This document shows, piece after piece, positions 24,642 to 37,036 of a DNA stretch of 64,000 bases. Positions within the stretch are counted from its first letter, which is position 1. The number at the start of each line of letters is the position of its first letter. Position numbers and translations under genes: made by a program. This DNA is from Volvox africanus (taxonomy: Eukaryota > Chlorophyta > Chlorophyceae > Chlamydomonadales > Volvocaceae), in assembly GCA_030268105.1 (NCBI GenBank), contig BSDZ01000003.1, forward strand, positions 3,720,001 through 3,784,000, written 5' to 3'. Below the pieces are notes generated by a model. That model was not told the origin of the DNA, searched no databases, and saw only the letters and a list, made by a program, of their open reading frames with translations.

Positions 24642-27600
24642 TGCACAGCATTGGGCTAGTTGCTATGTGAACCTGTTAGGTGCCCAGTAGCCTCGCTGCC
24701 GCAAGAACGCACACAAACCTGTCCCCAAGCCGACCCGAAGGATGGACACGGCTGCCAGCCAGTCGGAGCATTCAAGGACGTACGTAAATGTAACATACAA
24801 TGGCATAACTGCTGGCATATCTGCACACCGGAGCCGCAATTTAGCACGCATGATGTGCACCCAAACGCACGCGGGATGTGTGCCCAAACACAATCTAACA
24901 AGTGCCACAAGCTAGCTTCCCACATTCATTCATGGACGACGACTGCGGGTAAGATTCATGGAATCCCAACTAACAAGTAGCCGGCCAGTAACGGACTTTT
25001 CTGTTTCTAAGGCATATCGGTGGGGATAGGTTAGCGGGACGCTTCAGGAAGAGTTAGATGTGTATGTGTGTGGGGGGGGGGGAGAGAGCACGTGGCTTTC
25101 CTAAAGTGGCTCTCATGGGGAACGCGTGTGAGTCAGGGTTTTCCGCCCTCGCCCTCGCCCTCGCCCTCCCCCTCGCCCTCGCCCTCGCCCTCGCCCTCGC
25201 CCTCGCCCTCGCCCTCGCCCTCGCCCTCGCCCTCGCCCTCGCCCTCACGGTAATTAACACGCACCACCACAGGTTGATGTGCCTCATTGTGAATGGCCTG
25301 ATGCGCCAACACGGGCTCTCAAGGATATCGTAGTTGTTTTAATCTTCAGCTTGGACACGGGTTTTCAATACCAAAGCTGATACGCTTCTGAAGCAGGATC
25401 AACGTGCTGGTATTTTTATAACCATGGAGGGTTACAAGCCTTGAGTTACAAACTGATTGATCAAGATCATAGTCCCTAGGCCTGTCTGGCGATCCGGTCT
25501 GCCAACGGCTTGTTTCTTATTGATAACCAAGTTAGTATAAAATCTGCGGGAGCTCCAATGAGGACATGAGCAGCACGGCTCGTCAATTGTGTCCCTGTCC
25601 GCTCGCACTGGCAGGACTCATCAGCCCGGGAAGTGTGAACCCATGGCCCCTAATAGGGCCCACCTAAAGGTCAGTAGTTGGTCCAATCGGGGCTGGCACA
25701 TGGATAGGGGCCGCAGAGAGCAAGAGAATTTGCAAAAATCAAACATCCCAGTGAACCCTAGTGGCCTCCATAATGGGGTACACGTGCCCAATGGTGTATA
25801 CTTAATCCCGGGGTTCCCTGTAATACACGCCAGCCTAAGGAGCGGCGTGACCAAAATAACAATATTGGTGGGCAACATGGAGGCAGAGGACCCCTTCGTG
25901 CAAGCATAGCCTAAAACCCTCTGGCCAGCATCATCTGTCTTGAATACTTAGCAAGGTGGAGGAGGAAGCAATCGTAAAGCCACAAAACCGACAGAATGCG
26001 GGCAACCGCGACATAATCGTCAATAGTTCCGTTTCCGGCTGTGGCCCAAGGTTTCCGGGATATCTGTGTTGTCGAGCCGCCACACAGCGACGCGGCAAGC
26101 AGGTATAGAAGGGAATAAGACATACCACCGATCGTGCCACTGACCCGCATCCTTTTATTTTGCTATATTACTATGTCCCCGCCAATTATTGCGCCTCATC
26201 GTCCATTTTCCGTTTGGAACTTTTTCCTCTACGCCATGTCGTGCAAAGGGGGAGTGGGAGGGCGTCCTTCTACCTGCTGCGTCCTTCTACCTGGACGAAT
26301 CCCGTCCAATACATCATCGAGAGCCAAAGTTCCCATGCCCGGAGAAGCCATAAACTTATAGCCATGACGCCAACCAACAACGTTCCACAATCAACACGGT
26401 TTTCAGTGGTAAGGCCCGATGAATATGCAAATCGCATGCAGCAATGCACGTTAGAAACCAGGAGCACTCCGCCTTCCGCTCCTCACTGTCTTCGCTAACC
26501 AGATCAACTCACACCACCAAAACCTCACACTGCACCGTCCCGTTGTGCAACTTTGGCATGGCGGGATTCCAAAACACATTTCCTTGCAACATCGGAGCAA
26601 CCTTCCCGTCAGTGCCCACGCAACAACGGACACCTGGACTACGGTCACCTGGACTACTGCGGTGCAAAGCTGCTAACGGGGCGATGATCCTCCCACGCAA
26701 CAGAGCCCTCAGCCAAGCTAAACGCGGGCGTGAGTCACGTCGTTTGGGAACGGGGTACCTTTAACGTCCCGGTCATTCACGACCCGGAGCGTTGTCTTCG
26801 TCCGACATGGACCGAAGCTCCACCATCTCAAGCGGCAAACAGCCAGTTTATTAGCAGCGCGACCGCTCAATGGAGTCCTACAGGCATACAGCCCTTATGA
26901 TACACCGTCAGGAGATGGCACCTTCCGCTGGTGGGCATCGCTACTGAAGGTATCATCCACATAATAGAAGATGGAACACTGGCCCCACGGGCCTTATTCG
27001 ATGGCACCACCCGCGGACGGCATAAACATATGTACTTCACAAAGTCCCGGATACTATCTTGCTGCCATGCAAAGGTATAACTCTCGTACGCCCGTGAACT
27101 TAAGAGGGAAGCCAAGCTTTGGCTTGGCACTGGCTCATGGTTGAAGGCCTCCGTACATGACACTCATCTTACCTCCCTCCCCAAGCGCATTGCACATCAA
27201 ATTGCAGTCCTCTTGGACCTAAACGGGATGTCCTCCCATATAAAAGCGGGTTAGGCAAACACCTTAAACGTAAACGTTCATAGCAAAAGGATAGGGACTT
27301 TTGCGATTATGGGATGATGAAATTGCACCATAGACTGACAAGATCGACGCGTACGGATCCTGGCTGCCTGTCAAGATCTCACGTCGTCGGGTACAACACC
27401 GTACAAATACATATAGCATAAGAGTCGTACAAACCACTTATACACCTAAATGCAGCTACCATCCAGAACGTCCCGACTGTGCGGAGAGCTGCAGGTCTTC
27501 CTGTCTTCCGGAATGGCATACATGTTTCTGCTTCGGAACTTATGACAAAAACACAAAAAGCATCCCGCTCAAGACAAGACAAGGCATTTCCTTCTCACAT

Positions 27601-28093
27601 CTCCCCTCCGATAACACCGGTCAGGCTGAGCGTGACAACTGCGCAATCGCAAAGTCCCTCGTATAAATACCATCCCTCTAAACGACGCTTACAAAGGAGG
27701 GCACATCAATGAATGTTTGAATCAATCAAATTTCTCCGCGGATTGGCAATCGACCTGGTGCTGGGCCAAGTCAAAACGCCTTGTGGTCCCGCAGATTAAC
27801 CGGGAAACTGAAACCGGCGTGCACTCTTCTTTCCCTCCCCACCGGGCACTTCAGTATTAAGCTACGGACGAAAACAACGTTAGCGATTTCTTCTCCTTCC
27901 GGGGGCCACGATTGAGGCAATAGGCCCTCTCTCTCCCCCCACGCAAATCACTGTATGGCGATTGAAACCTTAAGTTCCATTATTGCCCTGTGCGTGCAAC
28001 TCACCACGCACGCATACAGGTAACATGTGACGTGAGTTGCGACTCATTGGGGCCCGCACAGCCGCCATCCGCTTGCATCCTCCACCCCTAACC
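24642..28093. other. Non-coding part of duplication copy 1
   Basis: No gene recognised between the coiled-coil gene and the 3' end of the carotenoid oxygenase gene. It contains a poly-G tract near 25,073, the GCCCTC minisatellite, and short open frames identical in both block copies. Identity between copies cannot be taken as coding conservation because the whole block is duplicated. Confidence 0.5.
25145..25246. repeat. (GCCCTC)17 minisatellite
   Basis: Seventeen hexamer units, one of them a CCCCTC variant. All three frames are open on each strand and yield artificial repeats of Pro-Ser, Ala-Leu or Arg-Ala. Copy 2 has eighteen units. Confidence 0.95.
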
Positions 28094-31000
28094 CTACAGC
28101 GGCTTCACGCTGCCCAGATCCTGCCAGCGCGGCACTGAGGAGTCGTGTGGGTCGGGGCCGCGGTACGTGGTGTCCCAGGCGCCGTGCAGGCTTACTGGAA
28201 GATGGTGCGGCAGGTGCAACGTGGCCAGCGGCCCCGCAGACAGCGCCTCTGCATCGAAGATGTGCAGGTCGGCCCTCTCCGTCTTAGCACTGTGGGTAGC
28301 CAGCAGCAGCCACCCGTCGCCCTCCCTGGTCGAGCCGGGCCGCGGCACGAACATGGGCTCGCCAGGGAAGGTTCGTTCGTCAAAGTACCAGGAATCAACA
28401 GCCACGCCGGACGCAGCACAGGCAGCTTCGCCACGGGCAGCTGCAGCCGCCCGCCGCGGAGGCGCCAGGCGCGACCGTGCTGCCGTGGAGCGGATCTGGA
28501 CGTCAGTGAGGTCGTGGCCAGGGTCAACCTCGACTCGCAGGACGCCCTGTGGGGGACCCCAAAACACCGGGTGGTCGACAGCATCGGCGATGCACCAGAA
28601 TACTCCATGCGGCCGGCCCGTGATCCGCTGGTCCGTGACAGGGAACTCAACGGTGCGCTGCAACAGCTTGCGACGCTCCACGGCGCCGGTGTACATGTCG
28701 CAAGTGAGACGGGTTAGCTGCATGCGCGAGCCGCCTGAAGAGTGAGCGGAGCGAAAACAGGTAAAGGGTCACAAGTTACACGCTCAAAGATGAATGTACT
28801 CACCCTAAACGAACAGACAGCGACTCGCGTCAGCTATGCATGGCAGGCTACCCCGAGCGCCTTCTAGTCCCTCGTAGTTCTGCGGACAGTTGCCCTCTCC
28901 CCTGTCCCCATGTCGTTAGGGATTCCCTTAAGTTGGATACCGATAGCCGTTGCAACATGCGGGTGCACAGTAAAGCACAGGAATCGAAGTGCCTGCGGTG
29001 CCTGGAGGAACGGTATCCGTTCGACTTAGTAAAGACAAGAATATGTACAGAAGTCAACCGAACAACCAACAGCCCCATCCGCAAAGGCGCATATCCACTG
29101 AGTTGCTCCCGCTCATCAGCCTACCGGTGCCCTGCCCGACCCCACATCTAACACCCCTCCGTAAGGTGCAGAAGTCCACAAGCAGCGTGTTCCGCTGTCA
29201 TGTCCCCCAAAATGCCACTCACCCACGAAGTTGTCCACGCGCTGTCCGTGCTTGTCGAAAAAGCCCATGTCGAAGGACACCTTGTCCCAAGCCACGCAGT
29301 CTAGCACCACCACGCTACCGCCATCCGCGGTCTCCTCCTCCCAGCCGTTGACGTGGTGGAATACAAACAATGGATCCGTGGTCAGCACGTGGGGGGTAAG
29401 GGCTGCAATGTGACATGAACAGGGCAGGGGGTAGGGAGGCAGCCTGTGAGTAGAGGAAGCTGGCTACAAACAAATGCCAACTGCGAGGCTGGCTTGCTCT
29501 AGTTTCTTGCTCTGCTGTGACGAACAAAACTGCAGAACAAAACTCGGAAGCCAGAACAAGGAGATGCGAACAGCATTGAGATGCAAGACGAATCTTATAC
29601 TTCTGAAATGACGTAGGGTTTCAAATCCAATTGATTAAAGCCATAAAGCCTAATCCCTCTGAACTGATTATTTAATATATTATTTAATATATTATTTTAG
29701 GCCTCAGGGCCCAACTTTAACCTTTGCGGCTCTCTATTCCTTCCCATCTCATATCCCACGGGTCTGTCCGCGTACCTTTGCGGCTGGGCCTCCCGGGTCG
29801 CGGAAACATCATGATGCGGGTAGGTAGCTTGGGATCAAACACCAACACCTCGGCGATGGAGCACAAGCCCAGTGCGTACTGAGGAGGTTTAGGGAGCAGC
29901 TTTCCGTGAGCGCAGGCTTTCCCCGGGTTGATACCCGCAGTCGCCAGCGACATGGACGCCCGACGGCTGCCTCAGCCTCTTACAAACGACTTACCCCGCA
30001 TGCCAACCGCAATTCAGCACATCACCTTTATGTGCTGAATTTCATACGCGCAACCCTCCTTGTCATGCGGCGTGCGGACAGTATGCCATGTGCGACTGAC
30101 AATACTTATAATACGGCGTACATGGGCTGCTGCTGTGCTCGAGATCGAATGTCATCAACTCGGCCGAAACCTTCAACCCGCCCAACTCACCTGGGAAACG
30201 AACTTGAAGGGGTCCAGATGGATCGAGCCAAGTACCAACACGTAGTAGTGCTCCGTGACTACCATGTCGTGGATCAACGCAATGTCCACGCCCTGGCAGG
30301 GAAACGGGATGAGGAGCGGAGATGACTCAACCTGTTAAGCTTGCGGCACCCGACAACCGAAGCAGCATGTCGGAGAACTGGTAACGTTCGCTGAGAGCGA
30401 GTGAACCCCCCGCTGATGAGGTGTGGCGCAAATGATAAAGGTCAGACAACTTCAGACCCCGCATCGACAGAAAGGGCTCCGGAGGTCACTACCGGCCCGG
30501 CCCGGGCCGCCAACCAGATGACCTAAGAAACCCGAGCAGGGACACATGTTTCGGGAAACAGCCCGATCCGTTCAGCCCCAGATGATACGCGCCATGGGGT
30601 ACGGTGAAGTTAGGTCTGCGACGTGAAAGTCGGACGCAGACGACGATGGACCAGCTGAATTCATCGACCATTCAAAACATTCCCTTCCCCGAACGAGGCC
30701 AATGTCATATTCGCGCCTTCTGGGTTTGGATAACTCTTCCACTCCTCCTCCCACAATGCTTCCACTCTTGATGCGCCATCATGGGCCATCACTATCACCT
30801 AACACGAACGGCCCTCTGCAGAAGTCCTTACCAAGAGCTTCTCCTTGGTCTCGTGCAGAAGCTTCCCCGACTCGTCAAACTCGTAGAACACGACGAAGGC
30901 ACCGCCATAGCCGTATTCGTTAGAGAATGCCACCAGCCGTTGGCTGCCGTCTGCGCCCACGCACGTCGCAGTCGCGGCGCTGGGGGAGGCACCGCCACTC

Positions 31001-32938
31001 GCACCAGGCCACTTCTGCTGGGGTTGGTGACTGTAATGCGGCTTCTGCTCAGCATGTTGGCTCTGATGCCGCCGTGGAGCCATCGCAGTTTTGGCGGGCG
31101 GGTGGGTCTCGTCAGGCGCCTCCGTGATGATGCGGTAATGCGCCCCGAGCATGTTAGACCGAATCTGACCGCCCATGCGGCTTTCTCGATAGGTGTCCAG
31201 AGTGGTGGGGTCCATTAAGTACGGTAGGCCCCCCTGGATAGGAGGGACATGGCGAAAAATGCATCATTATAACTTTACGCTAATCCTTGGCCAACATGCT
31301 GAGCTCCCTAACACCTCCAAAAGGAACCCTCCAATGTCTCTTCAAACGGAGGTCGGGGACCCAAAGCACATGTGGCAGCTTAGCGTGTGACATCATCCTT
31401 GGCATATTTTTGCGAGCTATAACTGCATAACTTCCCAGCCACAGCTGGGAAGTTATAGCCCATTAGCAGAGAACCAAAAGGGCCCGCGTGACTGCGCCCT
31501 CACCACACACGCCCTGCCCACAAGCAAGGAATGCATAGATGCCTTGCCAAATGTCAACAATTTTGTCAACAATTGTGCACGCGCCCGTGCTGCCATATCT
31601 GATGCTACGTGCTGTGAAAGAACACCCGCAGTCCAGCCTAGCTACAACGCCCCAGACACCGCCGTCCTCCCTCACCTCCCACAGCGCGTACAGCTGCCCC
31701 GCCCAGGGCAGCACATTGGTGTTTGCCACATTCTTGAAGGACAGGTTGAATGGGTTAAACCAGGGGTTGTTGCTGTCGTGCGACCCGCGGCTGAATGTAT
31801 TGCGGTACAGCGGGCGGCCTTCAGCCTGCATGACAGGTTTGGTTGGAGTTTAGAGGTTTGGTGGGAAGAGGGGGAGGAAACAACTCCCCAGGCAGGACGA
31901 AGGTGGGCGAGGACAGTGAAATGAACAAAGATATGGGTATCGGTGGCCGCGAACGAACGGAGCTCCCGGCCAGGCCGCACAGACACCCCAAACGAGCCGC
32001 TTGGCCGCTAAGGCGTTCCAACGAACCAACCATCCGCTATCATTCTGACAGCTCCCCCCATACCTGTTCCTTCAGAAAACCCTTTGTTCGCACAAATCGG
32101 TTGCGGAAGTAGGCCTTGCCGTCCTTAAAGGCGAGGCTGAAGACCATACCGTCGCCATCCATCGTATGCCGCCTGCAGCCGTTCATAGGGTTCTGGCTTA
32201 GAGACGCACAATACGAGGCAAAGGACGCGCGAGCTTTAAAACATCAGAAGGCCAAGGTAAGTACCTGTAGCGGGGGTTTGCTACGTGCAGGGCTGGGCCG
32301 TTGCGGTAGTAAGTGCCGTACAACTCAGGCGGAATCGTGCCGGTCACCTGGAAATATGTTTATGGCGCGGGTGGGGCCGAAGTCATGTTGAGTGTTTAAG
32401 GAGAGGGTGGAGGCGTGCAGTTACCTAGGGCGGCCTAGGGCCACGCTTCGACATGATGCAGAGCCCCACTCATGCGAACGATTAGGTTTCAATGCCGCTG
32501 TTCGGTGAAATTGAACATCGTTCCGGAAGCCACCACAGCTAAGACAAACACCAGCGGAACGCTTCTATGAGCTCTCTTTCCACTCAACGTGTACACCAGT
32601 ACGTTATTCGGGGTTCTGAAGTTACTGCGCAGGAGGCTAGCAGCAGGCATAACTTATGGACACTTGGAGTGTCATGGACAAGAGCAGAAGGCTTGGGCGT
32701 TGGGTTTCAAACCTGATTCGCCGTTCAACACAATAATTTCTCCATATAATCAGTACACCGGCTGAGATTTGCAGCACTCCGCATTGGCACCTCGCACATT
32801 TGAGGACTAACGACCATAACACCAGACGCTCACCCAGGATTCGTCAACCCAGTAGGCGTACTCATGGAGCAACGATGTGAACATAGTCCTCACGTCGTTG
32901 AGCGTCGCCACTGCGGTCCCAGATGTAGGGTGTGTCAT
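28094..32938 (-). CDS. Carotenoid/apocarotenoid cleavage oxygenase (RPE65 family), copy 1
   Basis: Minus-strand exons: 32938-32834, 32347-32265, 32172-32064, 31825-31676, 31233-30832, 30292-30191, 29966-29776, 29402-29223 and 28734-28094, about 653 residues. Seen: family hallmarks in order: EYAYWVDESW, IPPELYGTYYRNGPAL, MDGDGM, KAYFRNRFVRT, LGAHYRI, LIHDMVVTEHYYVL, PTRIMMFPRPG, FVFHHVNGWEE, GEPMFVPRPG and HLPVSLHGAW. The four histidines expected to bind Fe(II) are present in LGAH, IHDMV, FHHVN and SLHG. A His/Gln-rich insert sits in the 31233 exon. Known: the family oxidatively cleaves carotenoid or apocarotenoid double bonds with O2. No transit peptide is evident, so the enzyme may be cytosolic or start further upstream. 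Odd: the phase between the 30191 donor and the 29966 acceptor does not match in this model, so a different splice site (for example a donor in AAGTTCGT) or a missed mini-exon is likely. Substrate cannot be told. Confidence 0.87.
31427..31456. repeat. Perfect 13-bp hairpin in an oxygenase intron
   Basis: ATAACTTCCCAGC (31427-31439) and its exact complement (31444-31456) are separated by CACA. It lies in the intron between the 31825 and 31233 exons. The same hairpin is at 49,173-49,202 in copy 2. No function is visible. Confidence 0.8.
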
Positions 32939-33681
32939 CCAAAACACATGGGCCGAAATCGACGAGCGAAACAGTACGCACCTGTAATGGGCGTGGTCCT
33001 GCGCACTCGTTTTTGTATCATATCAGAATCATGTTTGATGATATGGCCCAATGCAGGTTGCATACATTCGGGCTCAGCAACCGCACTGAAGTCGCGATTT
33101 GTAACTTTCGACGAGGCATCCGTCATCAGCATTGCAACAGCTGTGCACATATGTGCAAACAGGTATGTCAATATAGAAAGGAAAAAACTCAGGCATAACG
33201 TCGGGACCCATGCGCACGGTACCTGTTCCTCGCAGCCGACAACGGCTAGCCCTTGTGGGATATGCTATCGAATTTCTAGGAGAGCTACGTAACTGTAGCT
33301 GCCAACTCATGGTTCCTATTGTGTGCGTCCAGGACAAAGTACGCGTTAACAGATGGCTAACAGTCCGCAAGTTGAGCCTGTGAAGCTTGAGCGGTCCGTA
33401 ATTTTGGCAAGCACATCTAACACCTTTATACAGGGTTTGTCACCCTATGTAACGACAGATCTCCTGATGCGTACGGCCCGTGCACGGGCACAATGAAGCC
33501 AGCAATGAAGCGCGCACGCGACCCGCAACCCGCGAGCCGCGAGCCGCGGCCCACAACCCGCCAGAAACTAGGCTTCAGAAATAAGGGATGCACTTCTATT
33601 ACCTTACAAGGGATTGCTGACCAACAGTACTGAGATATTAATGTCCCGGGGAGCGAACGGCACTTTTACGGGTCAGCCATC

Positions 33682-33860
33682 CCGGACTAGCAGCTGACCT
33701 AACGGTTGATGTTTCCAGTCATAGCACCGAAACCATTACGGGCCGCTTCCAAGAAGCCGTCCATCCCGGATCTCCGGTCATCTCTCTGCTAAAGACAGAA
33801 AACGTCAGACTAGCAGCTGCTCTAGCGGTTTCCAGTCATAGCACCGAAGCCATTACGTAG
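33682..33860. repeat. Imperfect direct repeat, about 50-60 bp unit
   Basis: Two copies of a unit beginning GACTAGCAGCTG and ending CAGTCATAGCACCGAARCC followed by ATTACG lie at about 33,687-33,745 and 33,808-33,856. The second is shortened internally. The same pair is present in copy 2 of the block. Confidence 0.75.
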
Positions 33861-34279
33861 GCACGTAGGGGCTGTTGGAATGTGAGCAACACTCATATAC
33901 GAAAGAATGTCAGAGCAAGTAATACGGCCCAGGAGGGGCCGGGCGCTTTGCTGACTTCATCAGGGGCAAGTCAAAGGATGGAACCCCCACACCTCGCCTT
34001 CAAGTTATCCGGTACCCACGCTGCCCTACATTTTCCACGCAAAATCCCTGCGTGTCCATATGTTCCAGAGAACAGTAGCGTAACGTGTCATTTAAAGTGA
34101 TTTTACATAACAGGTTACTTGACTGTTTTTTGAAACGTAGGGATTTTGGGGGGAGGAACATAGGGTAACGTGACCTGGATGTTGTGACGAATCGGATCCC
34201 CAGGTGTCAAGGGGAGGGCATAATCTCATGACCTCCCATCGTTATCCCAAACTGTATAGGCAAATGATAACATTTCCAA

Positions 34280-34700
34280 AAGCTGCTTGCGGCATTCGAC
34301 TGAAATTTTAAAAGCTTATTTTTTTTCGATTTTTTACCCGACAGTAATTAATACAATGGTATTAATGGTTGGGATGTATCTTGCCATACAAATGGCAGCA
34401 TCAAGGGCGGAAGGTCAGTGGAGACAGTATTTACTCAAATGCCTTGGGATAATGGTATTTGTATATTGAGTTGAGTAGGGATATGTAATATTCTCTTGCT
34501 GTTTAGGCAATTTGAATTCAGGAGAAGGTATTGAGGTTTTAGAAATCAAGGATAGAAAGAGGGAGGGCAAGAAGCATTTTGTCTCTAAGGATAGGGAAGA
34601 ATTATATAGATTTTTGGCACTGAAAGTTCTTGAAAAGCTACTTTAACGCTGTATATAATTGCAGAAGCTCAGAAAAAAAGGTGGAACCTGTGCCTTTATC
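34280..34700. other. AT-rich island with short bacterial- or organelle-like open frames
   Basis: This stretch is clearly richer in A+T than its surroundings and contains two short frames with ordered composition: one of about 60 codons with a hydrophobic centre (TMVLMVGMYLAIQMAAS) and one of about 46 codons that is Lys/Glu-rich (EGIEVLEIKDRKREGKKHF). I cannot assign either to a family. It may be a decayed insertion of bacterial or organellar DNA, but composition is the only support. It recurs at 52,026-52,446. Confidence 0.4.
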
Positions 34701-34880
34701 CTAGCATAAAGAAAGTAAACAAAGATAAACACGGCAGAATTTTCGGTAAATTCTTATTATCTTTCATAGAACCTTTAAGCAATTTTTGCTACAAGATTTG
34801 CAACACCGGCGATCCGCCTGGACGGTAAACAGTCAAATTTAATAGGCAATAGCACCTATCACTCAGAGACTCGCTTAAAA

Positions 34881-34902
34881 CACACACACAGATATATATG
34901 TG

Positions 34903-34952
<50 letters not shown>

Positions 34953-34953
34953 C
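34881..34953. repeat. (CA)n-(TA)n-(TG)n compound microsatellite
   Basis: A CA run, a TA run and a long TG run follow each other. The element is 8 bp shorter in copy 2, which is the largest length difference in the right half of the block. Confidence 0.95.
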
Positions 34954-35707
34954 ATAGCGACGTTATTATGACATGACGTTCTGTCCGGTGTCTATGCGCT
35001 GGGCATTGTGTTCACTGGGCGCGAGCAGGCAGCCAATGTGGCCCTATGTGGCCCGGAACAAGCGGTCGGTGCTATCCTTGGGCATCTTGGACATAAGATC
35101 TAGCATTGAAATGAAAATTGAGGTTAAGGGAATGAAAGTCTTGCAGAATTCACGCAGAATTTGTATGCAATACTGTTTCCCGCCGGGCGATATCACGTAC
35201 CGCGTAGAAATGGCTACATTTGTAGACCCATGTTTTCCTGTCGTATGCCGGACATATGGTACGCCGGACATTCCACCTTCTCCACACATGATATTCATTT
35301 TCGACTTCGCCAAACCCACAGCCGCGTAGGTTTCTCAGAATGAGTAGAGTTTCTTGGACGATAGTACGGTAAGTCGTACAGTACCCTGTCTTGACAAGTA
35401 AGTTGTCATTCCACAGCAATTCGCCGTGTTGTGACACATCATGGTATACTGAATTACCGTCATGCCTAAGAAACCCGCCATCCACCCAGTCGCAGGATAA
35501 CTATCCTCGATAACGTCAATCCCGACTTACAGAGACTTCTTACTCGGCAGTGGCTACTTTAAGCAGTGGCTACATCGGTGGCTTCAAACAGAATGTGTTA
35601 TGGCCGGCCACTGGTCCCTCTTGAAACAATTTGCTGTTAATTAGCCCTCAAGAGTTTCAGGTTTTGCAGGCAGGAGTTGCAGGGTTTTGCAGGGCTTCTG
35701 GTGGAGG

Positions 35708-35778
35708 TAGGTGCCAAGCCGATCAGCGGGGCGGCACAGAATATGGGTCATTGCCAAGCCGATTTGCGGGGCGGCATG
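35708..35778. repeat. Short imperfect tandem repeat
   Basis: TGCCAAGCCGATCAGCGGGG and a copy with two changes occur about 41 bp apart, each followed by CGGCA. Just upstream, GGTTTTGCAGG also occurs twice. The array is repeated in copy 2. Confidence 0.75.
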
Positions 35779-36317
35779 GGGTAAAAGGTTTCAGCCCGTC
35801 AGCAAGGCAGCATAGGGATTAGAGAGCCGGAGTGGAGCATCGCTGCCACGGCTCATGACCTCAACGATTGTAACGTACTGAGGACAAGGAAAGGCATTTA
35901 CGATCCGAGCGTCCCCTACCATTTGGGTGATAAACCTCGGTAGCCAAACAGCACAGTCTAAAGCGGATCAGACTCATATGGTGCTTGAAGGGGATGTACT
36001 CCTTCAGGTGGCACGGTTCACCCATCCATTATTGTTGATACCGGCACATCTTCACCCCTGTGACGATTATCCAATACAAGCGCACGCGCTTTCACTTGAA
36101 TTCTTTGACCCGACCAATCAACCCTAAGCCGATATTTAAACTCCTCCATAATCTCCCAAATCGCGCCTAAAGTTGGCTAGAGTGTTCACACTTTCCTCAA
36201 TGTCTGGCGAAGGACAGATACTGTCTAAATCCACCTCTAATGCCTGAACCCGTATCACCTTACAACCCCATGGCTATATTCCACAGTTCGAGGCAAGAGC
36301 TAATCTTATTTCCTCTC

Positions 36318-36346
36318 GAAAGGCACTATGGTAGATAGTGCCTTTC
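36318..36346. repeat. 11-bp inverted repeat
   Basis: GAAAGGCACTA and its exact complement are separated by 7 bases. It could form a hairpin and has no coding context. It is also present in copy 2. Confidence 0.7.
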
Positions 36347-36779
36347 AAGGCAACTAGCTTGTATGCATAATCACTGTAACCTGACCATGCGATCACACAT
36401 GGCGCGCTCAAAATACTTGTGAATACCAAGATAGCGCGTGCGCATCACCATAGTAATAGGCGTGCTAATTGGAACATGATTTTCGTGAGCGCCCATACAG
36501 AAAGGAGGAAAGTGGTCAGAGAAGCCATCAACTGACGTACACGTGGGTTGGGATGGAACTATGGGGCGGCTCGATGTCCGAAGGCAATATGCTTGCTGTC
36601 ATGAGTGCAACAATCAGCCCTTGCTGGCCAAGGCGTTACACGATATATGCAAAACCAGGGGAAGCAAAAATGACATCGCTATCTGATATTATTTATGTAT
36701 ACGTCTTTTCTTGTTTCTCGGTTTTCTTTTTGGTTATTTATGTTCTTTTCTTGATCTATTTTCGTTTGTTCTCGAGTTC

Positions 36780-36853
36780 TTGCAGTCCTTTGAGCCTCCT
36801 GGCCCGTATGGGCCTTACAAGCCCATGAAGCTTGCAACAATCAATCAATCAAC
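36780..36853 (+). mobile_element. Possible 3' end of a non-LTR or SINE element
   Basis: A pyrimidine-rich stretch is followed by a hairpin (ATGGGC / GCCCAT with CTTACAA in the loop) and a short tandem tail CAATCAATCAATCAA. A similar arrangement, hairpin with CTTACAAGC then a CAATC tail, occurs at 37,655-37,706. Non-LTR retroelements often end in short tandem repeats, which is the reason for the call. No coding part is seen. Confidence 0.35.
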
Positions 36854-37036
36854 CCATGTTCTATAGGTGACGTGAAGAAATGTAACATGGCATGTAAAGG
36901 AGTTATAATCATATATACCTTTCCTTCCGCATCAGCTGTGACTCTAGGCTGCCGTAAGACTCGATACCATAGTACGATGGAACAACATAATAGTAAAACT
37001 TGTTATAGTTATGTATCCTAATCAGGTATTCTCGAA

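Larger units (their letters stand above)
24311..36992 (+). repeat. 12.7 kb segmental duplication, copy 1
   Basis: This block recurs at 42,044-54,730 in the same orientation. The position offset is 17,733 at the left end and 17,738 at the right. By eye I count about 20 single-base differences plus length changes: a 6-bp deletion, one more GCCCTC unit and one more G in copy 2, a local tandem duplication near 27,430, a 1-bp change near 28,760 and a shorter TA/TG run. Both edges of copy 1 sit in apparently undisturbed sequence: inside an intron of the coiled-coil gene on the left and 45 bp before the AAA ATPase ATG on the right. I infer that copy 1 is the parental locus. Confidence 0.97.
32939..36992. 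other. Right part of duplication copy 1 without a recognised gene
   Basis: This holds the probable upstream region of the oxygenase gene, short imperfect repeats, an AT-rich island, a TA/TG microsatellite and a retroelement-like 3' end, each listed separately. No protein family is recognised. The last bases presumably contain the promoter and 5' leader of the AAA ATPase gene that starts at 37,037. Confidence 0.5.

Noticed and set aside
25058..25333. Long open frames of Pro-Ser, Ala-Leu or Arg-Ala repeats, also at 42,758-43,067
   Set aside because: They are translations of the GCCCTC minisatellite in every frame. They have no start context or splice support.
28085..28096. CCCTAACCCT as a telomere remnant
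   Set aside because: There are only one and a half units; it is likely chance next to the oxygenase stop codon.
28145..28745. Plus-strand open frames of about 190 codons, also at 45,890-46,490
   Set aside because: They are shadows of the GC-rich last exon of the carotenoid oxygenase gene on the minus strand.
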